From Aeromicrobium sp. Root495 (GTDB taxonomy: Bacteria; Actinomycetota; Actinomycetes; Propionibacteriales; Nocardioidaceae), in the NCBI RefSeq assembly GCF_001426755.1, contig NZ_LMFJ01000002.1:524609-588608 (forward strand): a stretch of 64,000 nucleotides of DNA. The letters run 5' to 3'. Position numbers and translations under genes: made by a program. Below are positions 26,354 through 34,547 of the stretch, piece after piece. Numbering within the stretch: the first letter of the stretch is position 1; each line of letters begins with the position of its first letter. The notes under the pieces are model-generated. The model did not search any database and was not told the DNA's origin. It saw only the letters and a list, made by a program, of their open reading frames with translations.

Positions 26354-26992
26354 ATGACCATCACCACCACCCCCACCCGCTGGCGCCGACGCGCGGCAGC
26401 GGTGGCAGCCACCGCAGGTCTCGCGCTGGTCCCGGTCGCGGCGCACGCCGCCACGATCGTGACGATCTCGTACGACGCGACGGGCACGTCGCACATCGCC
26501 AAGACCAACTCCGACGTCGCTCTGGGTCCCACGACCCTCACGACCAACCTGGACATCGACACCGGTGACTTCACCGGCTCGCTCCCGCTCCCCGGCACCG
26601 CGACGAAGTTCAAGGTGCTCGGGCTCCTTCCGGTGACCGCCAACGTCAACTTCGTCGAGGCCAAGCCGCTCGTGGGCAAGATCAACCTGACGCAGACGCA
26701 GGCCCAGGTCAGCTCGACGGCCACGTACTACGTGAAGCTCTCCAACATCAAGATCGTCGGCTTCCCCACGTTCGCGGGCAGCAAGTGCCAGACGAAGCAG
26801 CCGGTCTCCATCCCGGTGGGCACCAAGCCGAACGAGGGCTTCGACCTCATCAACGGTGGCGAGCTGGTGGGCACCTACACGATCGGTCAGTTCGAGAACT
26901 GTGGCCTCAACACCCCGCTCATCAACGCCCTGGTCCCCGGCGCCGGCAACACCGTGGACATCAAGGTCAGCAACGGCGTCATCGCCGAGTGA
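26354..26992 (+). CDS. Small secreted protein, family B (copy 2)
   Basis: A 212-residue tandem duplicate of the previous gene, with the same signal peptide end (VAAHA), the same mature start ATIVTISYDATGTSHIAKTN and both cysteines conserved. A CAGGAG site precedes the ATG by about nine bases. The spacing of 35 bases to B1 suggests co-transcription. Divergence from B1 is concentrated in the segment near residues 85-110 and at the extreme C-terminus. Function unknown. Confidence 0.8.
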   Translation: MTITTTPTRWRRRAAAVAATAGLALVPVAAHAATIVTISYDATGTSHIAKTNSDVALGPTTLTTNLDIDTGDFTGSLPLPGTATKFKVLGLLPVTANVNFVEAKPLVGKINLTQTQAQVSSTATYYVKLSNIKIVGFPTFAGSKCQTKQPVSIPVGTKPNEGFDLINGGELVGTYTIGQFENCGLNTPLINALVPGAGNTVDIKVSNGVIAE

Positions 26993-26999
26993 CTCCTTC

Positions 27000-27032
27000 G
27001 GCCGGTCCGCGTGCTCGGGACGCGGGCCGGCC
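27000..27032 (+). terminator. Hairpin between family B copy 2 and family A copy 2
   Basis: A 13-bp stem with one G-T wobble and a 7-base loop (arms 27000-27012 and 27020-27032), again just before a member of the cluster. It resembles the hairpin at 25617 in position rather than in sequence. Confidence 0.6.
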
Positions 27033-27061
27033 GGTGGGGTCCTCCCGAGAAAGGAACTCTC

Positions 27062-27691
27062 ATGCGCCTTCGCGCACTCATCACTCTCCTGCTGCTGAGC
27101 CTCGGCTCGGCACTCGCCCTGGGACCTGCTTCCGCCACCGGTTCGACCTACACGGTCTCCGTCGGCGGAACGTCGGCGCCGGGCACCCACACCTTCACCG
27201 CAGCGTCGTCCGGCACGATTTCGTGGGGGACACCCACTATGCGCATGGGGTGTACCAGTGCGAACATTCCTGCGTCGCCTACGTCGGTGGTGGGGTCAGG
27301 TCGAGGACTGGTTGACCTCTTCAATATCTCCAAGATCAACTGGGTCGGATGCACCTTCGCCGGCGGGGCACTTCTCCTGCAGTCCGCCGGGTGGGTGTTC
27401 CATGGGGCCTCTGCGGCGACGACGGGAACGTCCGACGTCATAGCTGGTCATATCGACCAGGTACGTATCACCGTCTCCAATGCGATCTGCAAGTTCACCG
27501 TCACCGGGCAGGCCGCAGCCAACTTCAACGAGGCGACGCAGCGTCTGATCATCGCTGAGACCGGGTACTCGGGCCGCCTGAAGGTCTCTGGTGCGGTCGG
27601 CTGCCTGAGCCAGTTCACAAACGGCCAGGCATTCGACCTTTCGGCGACCTTCCCCGTGTCGTCTGCGGACGGCGTCATCGACATCAGCTAG
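27062..27691 (+). CDS. Small secreted protein, family A (copy 2)
   Basis: A 209-residue paralogue of the gene at 24956. The signal peptide (LITLLLLSLGSALALGPASA) precedes a mature start TGSTYTVSVGGTSAPGTHTF almost the same as copy 1, and the four cysteines are kept (MGCTSA, VGCTF, AICKF, VGCLS). AGAAAGGAA lies before the ATG. Codon use is looser than in its neighbours (several A/T-ending codons around 27230-27480), which could mean faster divergence or a separate origin. The frame is open upstream to 27011. Function unknown. Confidence 0.78.
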   Translation: MRLRALITLLLLSLGSALALGPASATGSTYTVSVGGTSAPGTHTFTAASSGTISWGTPTMRMGCTSANIPASPTSVVGSGRGLVDLFNISKINWVGCTFAGGALLLQSAGWVFHGASAATTGTSDVIAGHIDQVRITVSNAICKFTVTGQAAANFNEATQRLIIAETGYSGRLKVSGAVGCLSQFTNGQAFDLSATFPVSSADGVIDIS

Positions 27692-27803
27692 TCCCGCTTG
27701 AGGAGGAGCCAGGTCCCGACGTCCTCGCGGCGGCGGGGCCTCGGCGCGCCGGGAGGTGTAGATCCGAGAGTGGTAGACGGCCTCACGGCCTAGGGTTGTA
27801 GGA

Positions 27804-27862
27804 GGCGCGGGCCCCGGGTGGCCATCCGATCTGCCGATAAGACAACCTCCAGGGCCCGCGCC
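27804..27862. terminator. Inverted repeat between convergent genes
   Basis: Perfect 11-bp arms GGCGCGGGCCC (27804-27814) and GGGCCCGCGCC (27852-27862) separated by 37 bases. They lie between the end of the secreted cluster and the end of the second PucR gene and could act on both. Confidence 0.45.
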
Positions 27863-27873
27863 GCTCCAGGGGG

Positions 27874-29121
27874 TCAGGTGAGCGAGCGCCGCCAGCTCGT
27901 GATGCTCGACTCGAGCGCGATGAGCAGCACAGTGGTCTGGCTGGGGTCGCTGAGCCGGGCACCGAAGAGCTCACGCAGCCGACGCAGGCGGTGCCGGACC
28001 GTCTGGTCATGGATGCCGAGGCGCGCCGCGAGAGCGGGGGCGCTGTCGCGGGTCTGGAGCCACAGCAGCATCGTCTCGGCGAGAGCCACGCGACGCTTGG
28101 GCGACTGCTCCAGCAGCGGTGCGAGGACGGCCTCGTCGGCCAGCTGACGCAGCGCCGGATCGGCGTGGAGGCAGAGCCGGGAGGTGTGGTCCTGGCAGCG
28201 GACCACGTGGTCGTCGGGTGACTCGATGACGCGGTCGCGCACGAGGTCGAGAGCCCTTCCGGCCCAGCGGGCGGCGTCGTGCACCTGCTCGGCCTCCACC
28301 CCCCAGGAGAGCGCGACGTCGTGCTCGGTCCCGGAGGCGATGGTGTGGGCGAGGTCCTCGGCGACGCCGGCGTCGGCCACGACGATGAGACGGCCGTGGC
28401 GGACCCCGGACACCGCCTGGCACGCGGAGGCGACGACCTCGGAGGTGGCGGCGTCGGCCGTCGTGACGGCCACGGCGATGGAGGCCGGAAGGATCCACGA
28501 ACATCGACACGCCAGCTCCCGGAGCTGATCGGCGGGTGCTCCGCCGATGAGGGCCACGAGCAGCTCGGCCCGGGCCTCCTCGCGCTCACGGGCGGCGCTC
28601 GTGCGCACCTCCATGAAGCCCATGAGGGCCTGCTCGTAGAGCGTGTTCTGGTAGGTGATGAGGGCGTCGCCCAGCGGTCCCCGCACCTGCGCGGGGACGC
28701 CCAGCTCGGTGGAGGCGCGACGTAGGTCCTCCCAGGACTCCTGCGTCGCGATGTGGTGGGCGGCCTGCATGGCGTCGAGGTTGTGCCCCACGGTGGCCTC
28801 GTGCCGGCCGAGCCAGCGGTAGAACGCGAGCACCTCGGTTCCTTGCGTGGGAGCCCCGGCGACCGTGTCGACGAACAGCTCGACGGCCTTCGTGATGGCG
28901 GCGTCGATGCCTGCCTTGACCTGCGGGTCGGCGGCGGCGGCGAATCCGGAGACCTCGCGAGCGATCCGGCCGACGATGCGATCGGCCAGCCGCGCCGACT
29001 GCGGGCGGTAGGCGGCCACGACGGCAGGGTCGAGCCCGGGGACGCGGAGCGTCTCCCGGAGCTGCGAGCGATGCGGTCCTCGCCCGTTCGGACGGACGAC
29101 TTCCTCAACGACAGCGGTCAT
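27874..29121 (-). CDS. PucR/CdaR-type transcriptional regulator (second copy), next to mce
   Basis: A 415-residue regulator paralogous to the one at 22133. The C-terminal helix-turn-helix (LLWLQTRDSAPALAARLGIHDQTVRHRLRRLRELFG) and the N-terminal helical domain (RWLGRHEATVGHNLDAMQAAHHIATQESW) are conserved. The ATG at 29121 is the only start codon near the homologous N-terminus. It is divergent from the Mce operon, and the 470-base gap holds two GTTGTCA-like palindromes. It is the best local candidate to bind them and so to control both the Mce operon and the secreted cluster; this is inference. Confidence 0.86.
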   Translation of the reverse strand: MTAVVEEVVRPNGRGPHRSQLRETLRVPGLDPAVVAAYRPQSARLADRIVGRIAREVSGFAAAADPQVKAGIDAAITKAVELFVDTVAGAPTQGTEVLAFYRWLGRHEATVGHNLDAMQAAHHIATQESWEDLRRASTELGVPAQVRGPLGDALITYQNTLYEQALMGFMEVRTSAAREREEARAELLVALIGGAPADQLRELACRCSWILPASIAVAVTTADAATSEVVASACQAVSGVRHGRLIVVADAGVAEDLAHTIASGTEHDVALSWGVEAEQVHDAARWAGRALDLVRDRVIESPDDHVVRCQDHTSRLCLHADPALRQLADEAVLAPLLEQSPKRRVALAETMLLWLQTRDSAPALAARLGIHDQTVRHRLRRLRELFGARLSDPSQTTVLLIALESSITSWRRSLT

Positions 29122-29250
29122 GCAGTACCTCCCCCTCGAGGCGACCGGTCGCAGCGGGGATGCGGCCGACTTCGCCTGATCCTCAGTGAAGACCGGCAGC
29201 GGGGGCGAGGTCCAGGTCCGAGGGGGCGGCGGATTCGATCCGGTCAGGAA

Positions 29251-29270
29251 GTTGTGACCCGGGTAACAAG
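29251..29270. promoter_or_regulatory. GTTGTCA-like palindrome, site 3
   Basis: GTTGTGACCCGGGTAACAAG keeps the outer GTTGT/ACAA arms and 6-base spacer of sites 1 and 2 with three changes. It lies 130 bases before the PucR start and may serve its autoregulation. Confidence 0.55.
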
Positions 29271-29284
29271 TTCTGACCACGACG

Positions 29285-29322
29285 GCGCCGGACGTCCAGG
29301 AGGGAGGGAGGACGTCCGGCGC
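29285..29322. terminator. Strong hairpin with purine loop
   Basis: Perfect 13-bp stem (29285-29297 with 29310-29322) and the 12-base loop AGGAGGGAGGGA. It sits between two operators in the divergent region. It could terminate a short transcript or shape the mce leader; the loop could also mimic a ribosome site. Confidence 0.5.
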
Positions 29323-29428
29323 TGTCGGGTGCGATCGCGATCGATGTGCATCCGATACCCCGTAGTGAAGCGGAGGAGGGATCAGGGACACGGGGTCTTG
29401 CACCGTTCCAGTTCGAGACAGACGAGAA

Positions 29429-29448
29429 GTTGTCACCCACCTGACAAA
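29429..29448. promoter_or_regulatory. GTTGTCA palindrome, site 4
   Basis: GTTGTCACCCACCTGACAAA: arms differ from the perfect sites only at the last base. It lies 144 bases before the start of the Mce operon. Confidence 0.72.
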
Positions 29449-29592
29449 AAACGTCGGATCCGACGCGACGAGGGCGGGCGAGGGGTGACCGCGGCCTGTG
29501 ATCCACCTAACTTCCTGGGAGGCGCCGCTCCCGGTTCAGGGGGACGGGGACGGCGCCCCTCACTTCTCAAGACCACTCGGAGGGAATCCCGC

Positions 29593-31365
29593 ATGGGCGG
29601 AAGCGTCGAGGTCCAAGGCCTGACCAAGTCCTACGGACGCCAGAACATCTGGCGTGACGTGTCGGTGACCCTGCCGCAGGGCGAGATCACGGCACTGCTG
29701 GGTCCGTCGGGCACCGGCAAGTCGGTCTTCCTCAAGTCGCTCATGGGGATCGTGGAGCCCGAGCAGGGCACGATCCTGATCGACGGCATCGACATGGTGA
29801 CCGCCAAGGAGTCGCAGCGCCTTGAGCTCCGCAAGAAGTTCGGCGTGCTCTTCCAGGACGGTGCGCTCTTCGGCTCCATGAACGTCTACGACAACGTGGC
29901 CTTCCCGCTGCGCGAGCACACGCGCAAGACCGAGGCGGAGATCCGCCAGATCGTGCTCGATCGCCTCGACATGGTGGGTCTGCTGGGCACCGAGCACAAG
30001 CTGCCCGGCGAGATCTCCGGCGGCATGAAGAAGCGGGCCGGCCTGGCTCGCTCGCTCGTGACCGACCCCGAGATCATCCTGATCGACGAGCCGGACTCCG
30101 GCCTCGACCCGGTCCGCACCTCCAACCTGGCGCAGCTGCTCGTGGAGGTCAGCCTCACGACCGACGCCACGATGCTCGTCGTCACCCACAACATCGAGCT
30201 CGCCCGCACGCTGCCCGACAACCTCGGCATGCTCTACCGCCGCGAGCTCGTCATGTTCGGTCCGCGCGAGGAGTTCCTGCTCACCGACCACCCCGTGGTC
30301 TCGCAGTTCATGAGCGGCGACCCCGAGGGCCCCATCGGCATGAGCGAGGAGACCGACCACCGCAGCGCCGACCTCTTCGACGGCCCGCTCGACTACGACG
30401 CCCCCGGCGCGACCGCGATCATGTCGCGGCACGCCGGAGCGCGGGCGATCGAGGTGCTGCCCCGCCAGCTCGAGCCCAAGTCGGGCAGCGTCCGACCGGC
30501 TGCGCGCCGGCACCGCGAGCGCGTGGCGTCGGGCCAGGCGCCGCTCTACGTGGCCGACGACGACGAGAAGGACCGAGTCCCGACCGCTCGTGGTCGCGGC
30601 CCCGTCGGCCGCGCGCTCGCCTCCACCGGCGACGTCTTCGCGTTCGCGCTCGACGCCGGTCGCGGCACGCTGCGCCGGCCCTTCGCTGCTCGCGAGGCGT
30701 TGGAGCAGTTCTGGTTCGTCGTGAGCGTCTCCTGGGTCCCCGCGATCCTCGTGGCCATCCCGTTCGGCGCCGTCATCGCGCTCCAGCTCGGCACGCTCAC
30801 CGTGCAGGTGGGCGCGCAGTCCTTCACGGGTGCGGCGAGCGTGCTCGCCGTCATCCAGCAGGCGGCGCCCATCGTCACGAGCCTCGTGATCGCGGGCGCG
30901 GGCGGTGCGGCCATCTGCGCCGACCTCGGCTCGCGACGCATCCGCGATGAGATCGACGCGATGCGGGTCATGGGCGTGTCGCCCGTGCAGCGGCTCGTGG
31001 TCCCGCGCGTCATCGCCTGCATCGGCGCGGCGGTGCTGCTCAACGGCCTCGTCTCGGTGGTCGGTGTGCTGGGCGGATACTTCTTCAACGTCATCGTCCA
31101 GGGCGGCACGCCGGGTGCCTACCTCGCGAGCTTCACGGCGCTGGCCCAGATCCAGGACCTCTACGTCGGCGAGATCAAGGCCGTGCTGTTCGGCTTCATC
31201 GCCGGCGTCATCGCGTGCCACCGCGGCCTCAACACCCCGCCGGGCCCCAAGGGCGTCGGCGACTCCGTGAACCAGTCGGTCGTCATCACGTTCCTGCTGC
31301 TGTTCTTCGTCAACTTCGTGGTCACGACGCTGTACCTCCAGCTCGTGCCCGGCAAGGGGGCCTGA
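29593..31365 (+). CDS. Mce transporter: MceG-like ATPase fused to YrbE permease
   Basis: A 590-residue fusion. Residues ~1-260 are an MceG/Mkl-type ABC ATPase: Walker A GPSGTGKS 37-44, Q-loop Gln88, signature ISGGM 141-145, Walker B IILIDE 161-166 and H-loop His199. A charged linker (~260-335) leads to a YrbE/MlaE permease (~340-590) with REALEQFWFVVSVSWVPAILVAIPFGAV, GAGGAAICADLGSRRIRDEIDAM and GVGDSVNQSVVITFLLLFFVNF. In Mycobacterium and Streptomyces these are separate proteins. The ATG at 29593 has GGAGGG eight bases upstream. It is the first gene of the Mce operon, which imports lipids or steroids. Confidence 0.92.
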   Translation: MGGSVEVQGLTKSYGRQNIWRDVSVTLPQGEITALLGPSGTGKSVFLKSLMGIVEPEQGTILIDGIDMVTAKESQRLELRKKFGVLFQDGALFGSMNVYDNVAFPLREHTRKTEAEIRQIVLDRLDMVGLLGTEHKLPGEISGGMKKRAGLARSLVTDPEIILIDEPDSGLDPVRTSNLAQLLVEVSLTTDATMLVVTHNIELARTLPDNLGMLYRRELVMFGPREEFLLTDHPVVSQFMSGDPEGPIGMSEETDHRSADLFDGPLDYDAPGATAIMSRHAGARAIEVLPRQLEPKSGSVRPAARRHRERVASGQAPLYVADDDEKDRVPTARGRGPVGRALASTGDVFAFALDAGRGTLRRPFAAREALEQFWFVVSVSWVPAILVAIPFGAVIALQLGTLTVQVGAQSFTGAASVLAVIQQAAPIVTSLVIAGAGGAAICADLGSRRIRDEIDAMRVMGVSPVQRLVVPRVIACIGAAVLLNGLVSVVGVLGGYFFNVIVQGGTPGAYLASFTALAQIQDLYVGEIKAVLFGFIAGVIACHRGLNTPPGPKGVGDSVNQSVVITFLLLFFVNFVVTTLYLQLVPGKGA

Positions 31366-31366
31366 C

Positions 31367-32221
31367 ATGGCAGCCATCGACCAGTCCGGTCCGCCGGAGC
31401 CCCGCCGCCACTGGTGGGACACGCCGCTCGACGCCTTGGCGAGCACCGGCCAGAGCATGCGCTTCCACGGTCGCGTCCTGCTGTGGGCGCCGGCCACGCT
31501 GCGCCGCTACCCGCGCGACGTCCTCCGCCTGCTCTCCGAGGTCTCGTTCGGCTCGGGCGCTCTCGCGGTCATCGGCGGCACGATCGGCGTCATGCTCGGC
31601 ATGACCCTGTTCGTCGGCAGCGTCGTGGGGATGCAGGGCTACGCGGCCCTCGACCAGATCGGCACGTCGACGCTCAACGGCTTCATCTCGGCGTACTTCA
31701 ACACCCGCGAGATCGCGCCGCTCGTCGCGGCGCTCGCGCTGTCGGCCACCGTGGGCTCGGGCTTCACCGCGCAGCTCGGGGCCATGCGGATCAACGAGGA
31801 GGTCGACGCCCTCACGGTGCTCGCCGTCCCGAGCGTCCCGTACCTCGTGACCACACGCGTCGTGGCCGGGTTCATCGCCATCATCCCGCTGTACGTCATC
31901 GGCCTGCTCACGTCGTACGCCGGTGCCCGGTTCGTCACGGTCACGTTCTACGGGCAGTCGGCCGGCACGTACGACCACTACTTCAACCTGTTCCTGCCGC
32001 CCATCGACATCCTGCTGTCGTTCGCGAAGGTCCTGGTCTTCTCGGTCATCATCATCCTGATCCACTGCCGTCTGGGCTTCACCGCGAAGGGCGGACCGGC
32101 CGGTGTCGGGATCGCCGTCGGCACCGCGGTGCGCCGCAGCATCGTGACCGTCGCCGTGCTCGACCTCGTGCTCTCGATGGTTCTGTGGGGCACCACCACG
32201 ACGGTGAGGATCGCCGGATGA
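31367..32221 (+). CDS. YrbE-type Mce permease (B subunit)
   Basis: A 284-residue MlaE/YrbE permease with five or six membrane helices; landmarks are GTIGVMLGMTLFVGSVVGMQGYAALDQIG, REIAPLVAALALSATVGSGFTAQLGAMRINEEVDAL and the C-terminal GPAGVGIAVGTAVRRSIV. With the YrbE half of the upstream fusion it should form the permease pair of the Mce complex in the inner membrane. It starts one base after the fusion gene's stop and overlaps mceA in an ATGA, so translation is coupled. Confidence 0.95.
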   Translation: MAAIDQSGPPEPRRHWWDTPLDALASTGQSMRFHGRVLLWAPATLRRYPRDVLRLLSEVSFGSGALAVIGGTIGVMLGMTLFVGSVVGMQGYAALDQIGTSTLNGFISAYFNTREIAPLVAALALSATVGSGFTAQLGAMRINEEVDALTVLAVPSVPYLVTTRVVAGFIAIIPLYVIGLLTSYAGARFVTVTFYGQSAGTYDHYFNLFLPPIDILLSFAKVLVFSVIIILIHCRLGFTAKGGPAGVGIAVGTAVRRSIVTVAVLDLVLSMVLWGTTTTVRIAG

Positions 32222-33537
32222 GCCGACCCTCCACCCGCCGCGGCGACCTCCTGGCCGGCGTCGGCTACTTCGTGGTCATCGCCGCGCTCCTCGCCGCGGC
32301 GGCGCTCGTCTACAACCGCACGTTCATCAGCAGCGTCGACGTGAAGCTCCGTACCGACGAGGTCGGCAGCTCGCTGCAGAAGGGGTCCGACGTGAAGCTC
32401 CGGGGCGTGCCGGTGGGCCGTGTCTCCTCCATCCGCTCCACCGAGGACGGCGCGCTGCTCACGCTCGCGCTGTCACCGGAGGCGACCAAGGAGATTCCCA
32501 CGAGCACCACCGCACGGCTGCTGCCCAAGACGCTCTTCGGCGAGCGGTACGTCGACCTGCAGGCGCCTGCGGTCGACGGCGGACCCACCGTGGAGTCCGG
32601 CGACGCCATCGCCCAGGACACGTCGGCCGGCGCGGCCGAGCTGCAGGAGGTCCTCGACGGCCTGCTGCCGCTGCTGCAGTCCATCCAGCCCGAGAAGCTC
32701 CAGGCCACCCTCAGCGAGCTGGCCACGATGCTGCGCGGTCGCGGCAACGACCTCGGCGACACCCTCCAGGCCTGGGGCACGTACCTCACGAAGCTCCAGC
32801 CCAGCGTGCCGCAGCTCGCCATCGACCTCGACAAGCTGGGCAAGGTCGCCGACACGTACGCCGCGGCCGCCCCCGACCTCCTGGCCGCGCTCGACGACCT
32901 CACCACCACCTCGGCCACGGTCGTCGACGAGCGCCGCACGCTCACCGACGTCTACGAACGCGTCATCGCCGCAGCGGACACGTCGCGCGGCTTCGTGAGC
33001 GACAACCGCCAGACCATCGAGGTGCTGTCGCGCGACGGACGCAAGGCGCTGGAAGCAGCGGCCCCCTACGCGTCGGAGTTCCCGTGCCTGCTGCGCTCGA
33101 TGCGCCAGTTCATCCCCACGATGGACAAGAACCTGGGCCAGGGCACCGACCAGCCGGGCATCCACGTGGTCCTCAACGTCACGGAGGGCATGCGCCCCTA
33201 CCAGGCGGGCAGGGACGAGCCGACCTTCAAGGCCAGCGGCTCGCCGTCGTGCCCGTACGTGCCGAGCTCGGTGAAGGCCGCGGACAAGAAGGCCCGCTCC
33301 GCGCAGGCGAGCCGCGCCTCGGCGTCGGACCCTGAGTCGATCGCTGCCCCGACGTACGCCCTCGAGGGCTCCGCCGTGGCGGCCACGGGCCTCGGCCAGG
33401 CCAACTCGCCGGCCGAGAACCAGCTCATCGCGGAGCTGGTCGCGCCGTCGCAGAAGATGTCACCGCAGGACTTCCCGGCCTGGGGCAGCCTCCTGCTCGG
33501 CCCGGTCCTGCGCGGGGCGGAGGTGAGCGTCCGATGA
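32218..33537 (+). CDS. mceA: Mce family protein MceA
   Basis: A 439-residue Mce protein. One N-terminal membrane helix (about 12-32) anchors it; an MlaD domain follows at about 38-115 (VDVKLRTDEVGSSLQKGSDVKLRGVPVGRV). A long helical region continues to ~300, then a polar tail. A conserved-looking cysteine pair sits in FPCLLRSMRQF and SPSCPYVP. Mce proteins form a hexameric tunnel that carries lipid across the periplasm-like space to the YrbE permease. Start and stop both overlap their neighbours by four bases. Confidence 0.95.
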   Translation: MSRPSTRRGDLLAGVGYFVVIAALLAAAALVYNRTFISSVDVKLRTDEVGSSLQKGSDVKLRGVPVGRVSSIRSTEDGALLTLALSPEATKEIPTSTTARLLPKTLFGERYVDLQAPAVDGGPTVESGDAIAQDTSAGAAELQEVLDGLLPLLQSIQPEKLQATLSELATMLRGRGNDLGDTLQAWGTYLTKLQPSVPQLAIDLDKLGKVADTYAAAAPDLLAALDDLTTTSATVVDERRTLTDVYERVIAAADTSRGFVSDNRQTIEVLSRDGRKALEAAAPYASEFPCLLRSMRQFIPTMDKNLGQGTDQPGIHVVLNVTEGMRPYQAGRDEPTFKASGSPSCPYVPSSVKAADKKARSAQASRASASDPESIAAPTYALEGSAVAATGLGQANSPAENQLIAELVAPSQKMSPQDFPAWGSLLLGPVLRGAEVSVR

Positions 33538-34547
33538 AGGTCGTCGCGATCAAGAGCATCGTCTTCACGCTCGTCACGGTCATGGCCACGGTGGTCCTCG
33601 CCGGCACCATCCGGAACTCCACGGGAGGCGACGGTGCCACCTACGACGCGGTCTTCAGCGATGCCACGAGCCTGAACCGGGGTGACGACGTGCGCATGGC
33701 CGGCGTGAAGGTCGGCACCGTCACGTCGGTCGAGGTCACCGAGAAGCGCCTCGCCGGCGTGAGATTCACGGTGCAGGACTCCGTGTCCCTGCCCCGCGGC
33801 ACCGTGGCGCAGCTGCGCTTCCGCAACCTCGTGGGGCAGCGGTACATCTCGCTCGACCCGCCGCAGGAAGGTGCGTCGGGCATGCTTGCGCGCGGTCACC
33901 GGTTCGGCGTCGAGGAGACCCGCCCGGCCCTGGACCTCACGATGCTGTTCAACGGCTTCCAGCCGCTCCTGCGCTTCCTCGACCCCGACGACGTCAACGC
34001 CCTCAGCCAGCAGATCATCGCGGTCTTCCAGGGCGAGGGCGCCACGGTCGAGGGGCTGCTGTCCAGCACGGCGAGCCTCACGTCGACGCTCGCCGACAAG
34101 GACCGCGTGATCGGCGAGCTGATCAAGAACCTCAGCTCGGTCCTCCAGGTGGTCAACGACCGCTCCGACCAGCTGGACACCACGATCATCACGCTCCAGC
34201 GACTCGTGAGCGGCCTCGCGCAGGACCGCAAGACCATCGGGAGCACGCTCGACGGGATGGGCAGCCTGACCTCGAGCGTGGCCACGCTGCTGGAGGAGGG
34301 CAGGGCGCCGCTCAAGGGCTCCATCGCCTCGCTCGAGACCCTCTCGAGGCAGCTGGCCGACTCCGGCGCGGTCCTCGACTCGTTCTTCCGGAAGCTGCCC
34401 CTCAAGCTCGACCGCATCGGCCGGATCGGTTCGTACGGCTCGTGGCTCAACTTCTACGAGTGCCAGATCAAGGGCACGATCCCCAAGCCCGAGGGGTACT
34501 TCGGTGACCTCGGGGCCCAGCCCGTCGCAGACAGGTGCTCCTCATGA
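33534..34547 (+). CDS. mceB: Mce family protein MceB
   Basis: A 337-residue Mce protein: membrane anchor about residues 5-24, MlaD domain at ~37-112 (YDAVFSDATSLNRGDDVRMAGVKVGTV, LVGQRYISLDPP), then a long helical segment (ALDLTMLFNGFQPLLRFLDPDDVNALSQQIIAVFQGEG). This FNGFQPL segment is typical of MceB. The C-terminus has two cysteines (NFYECQI, ADRCSS). It overlaps mceA and mceC in ATGA junctions. Confidence 0.94.
   Translation: MKVVAIKSIVFTLVTVMATVVLAGTIRNSTGGDGATYDAVFSDATSLNRGDDVRMAGVKVGTVTSVEVTEKRLAGVRFTVQDSVSLPRGTVAQLRFRNLVGQRYISLDPPQEGASGMLARGHRFGVEETRPALDLTMLFNGFQPLLRFLDPDDVNALSQQIIAVFQGEGATVEGLLSSTASLTSTLADKDRVIGELIKNLSSVLQVVNDRSDQLDTTIITLQRLVSGLAQDRKTIGSTLDGMGSLTSSVATLLEEGRAPLKGSIASLETLSRQLADSGAVLDSFFRKLPLKLDRIGRIGSYGSWLNFYECQIKGTIPKPEGYFGDLGAQPVADRCSS

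Larger units (their letters stand above)
29122..29592. other. Large divergent regulatory region between PucR gene and Mce operon
   Basis: These 471 bases hold no gene that I can support. They contain two GTTGTCA-type palindromes (29251-29270 and 29429-29448), a strong 13-bp hairpin with a purine-rich loop between them (29285-29322), the palindrome CGATCGCGATCG (29332-29343) and CGTCGGATCCGACG (29452-29465) directly after the second operator. A GGAGGG ribosome site lies at 29579-29584. Confidence 0.7.

Noticed and set aside
29560..31497. Long minus-strand open frame opposite the ATPase-YrbE fusion
   Set aside because: It is rich in Arg, Glu, Asp, His and Ala without any domain, as expected for the antisense of GC-rich coding DNA.
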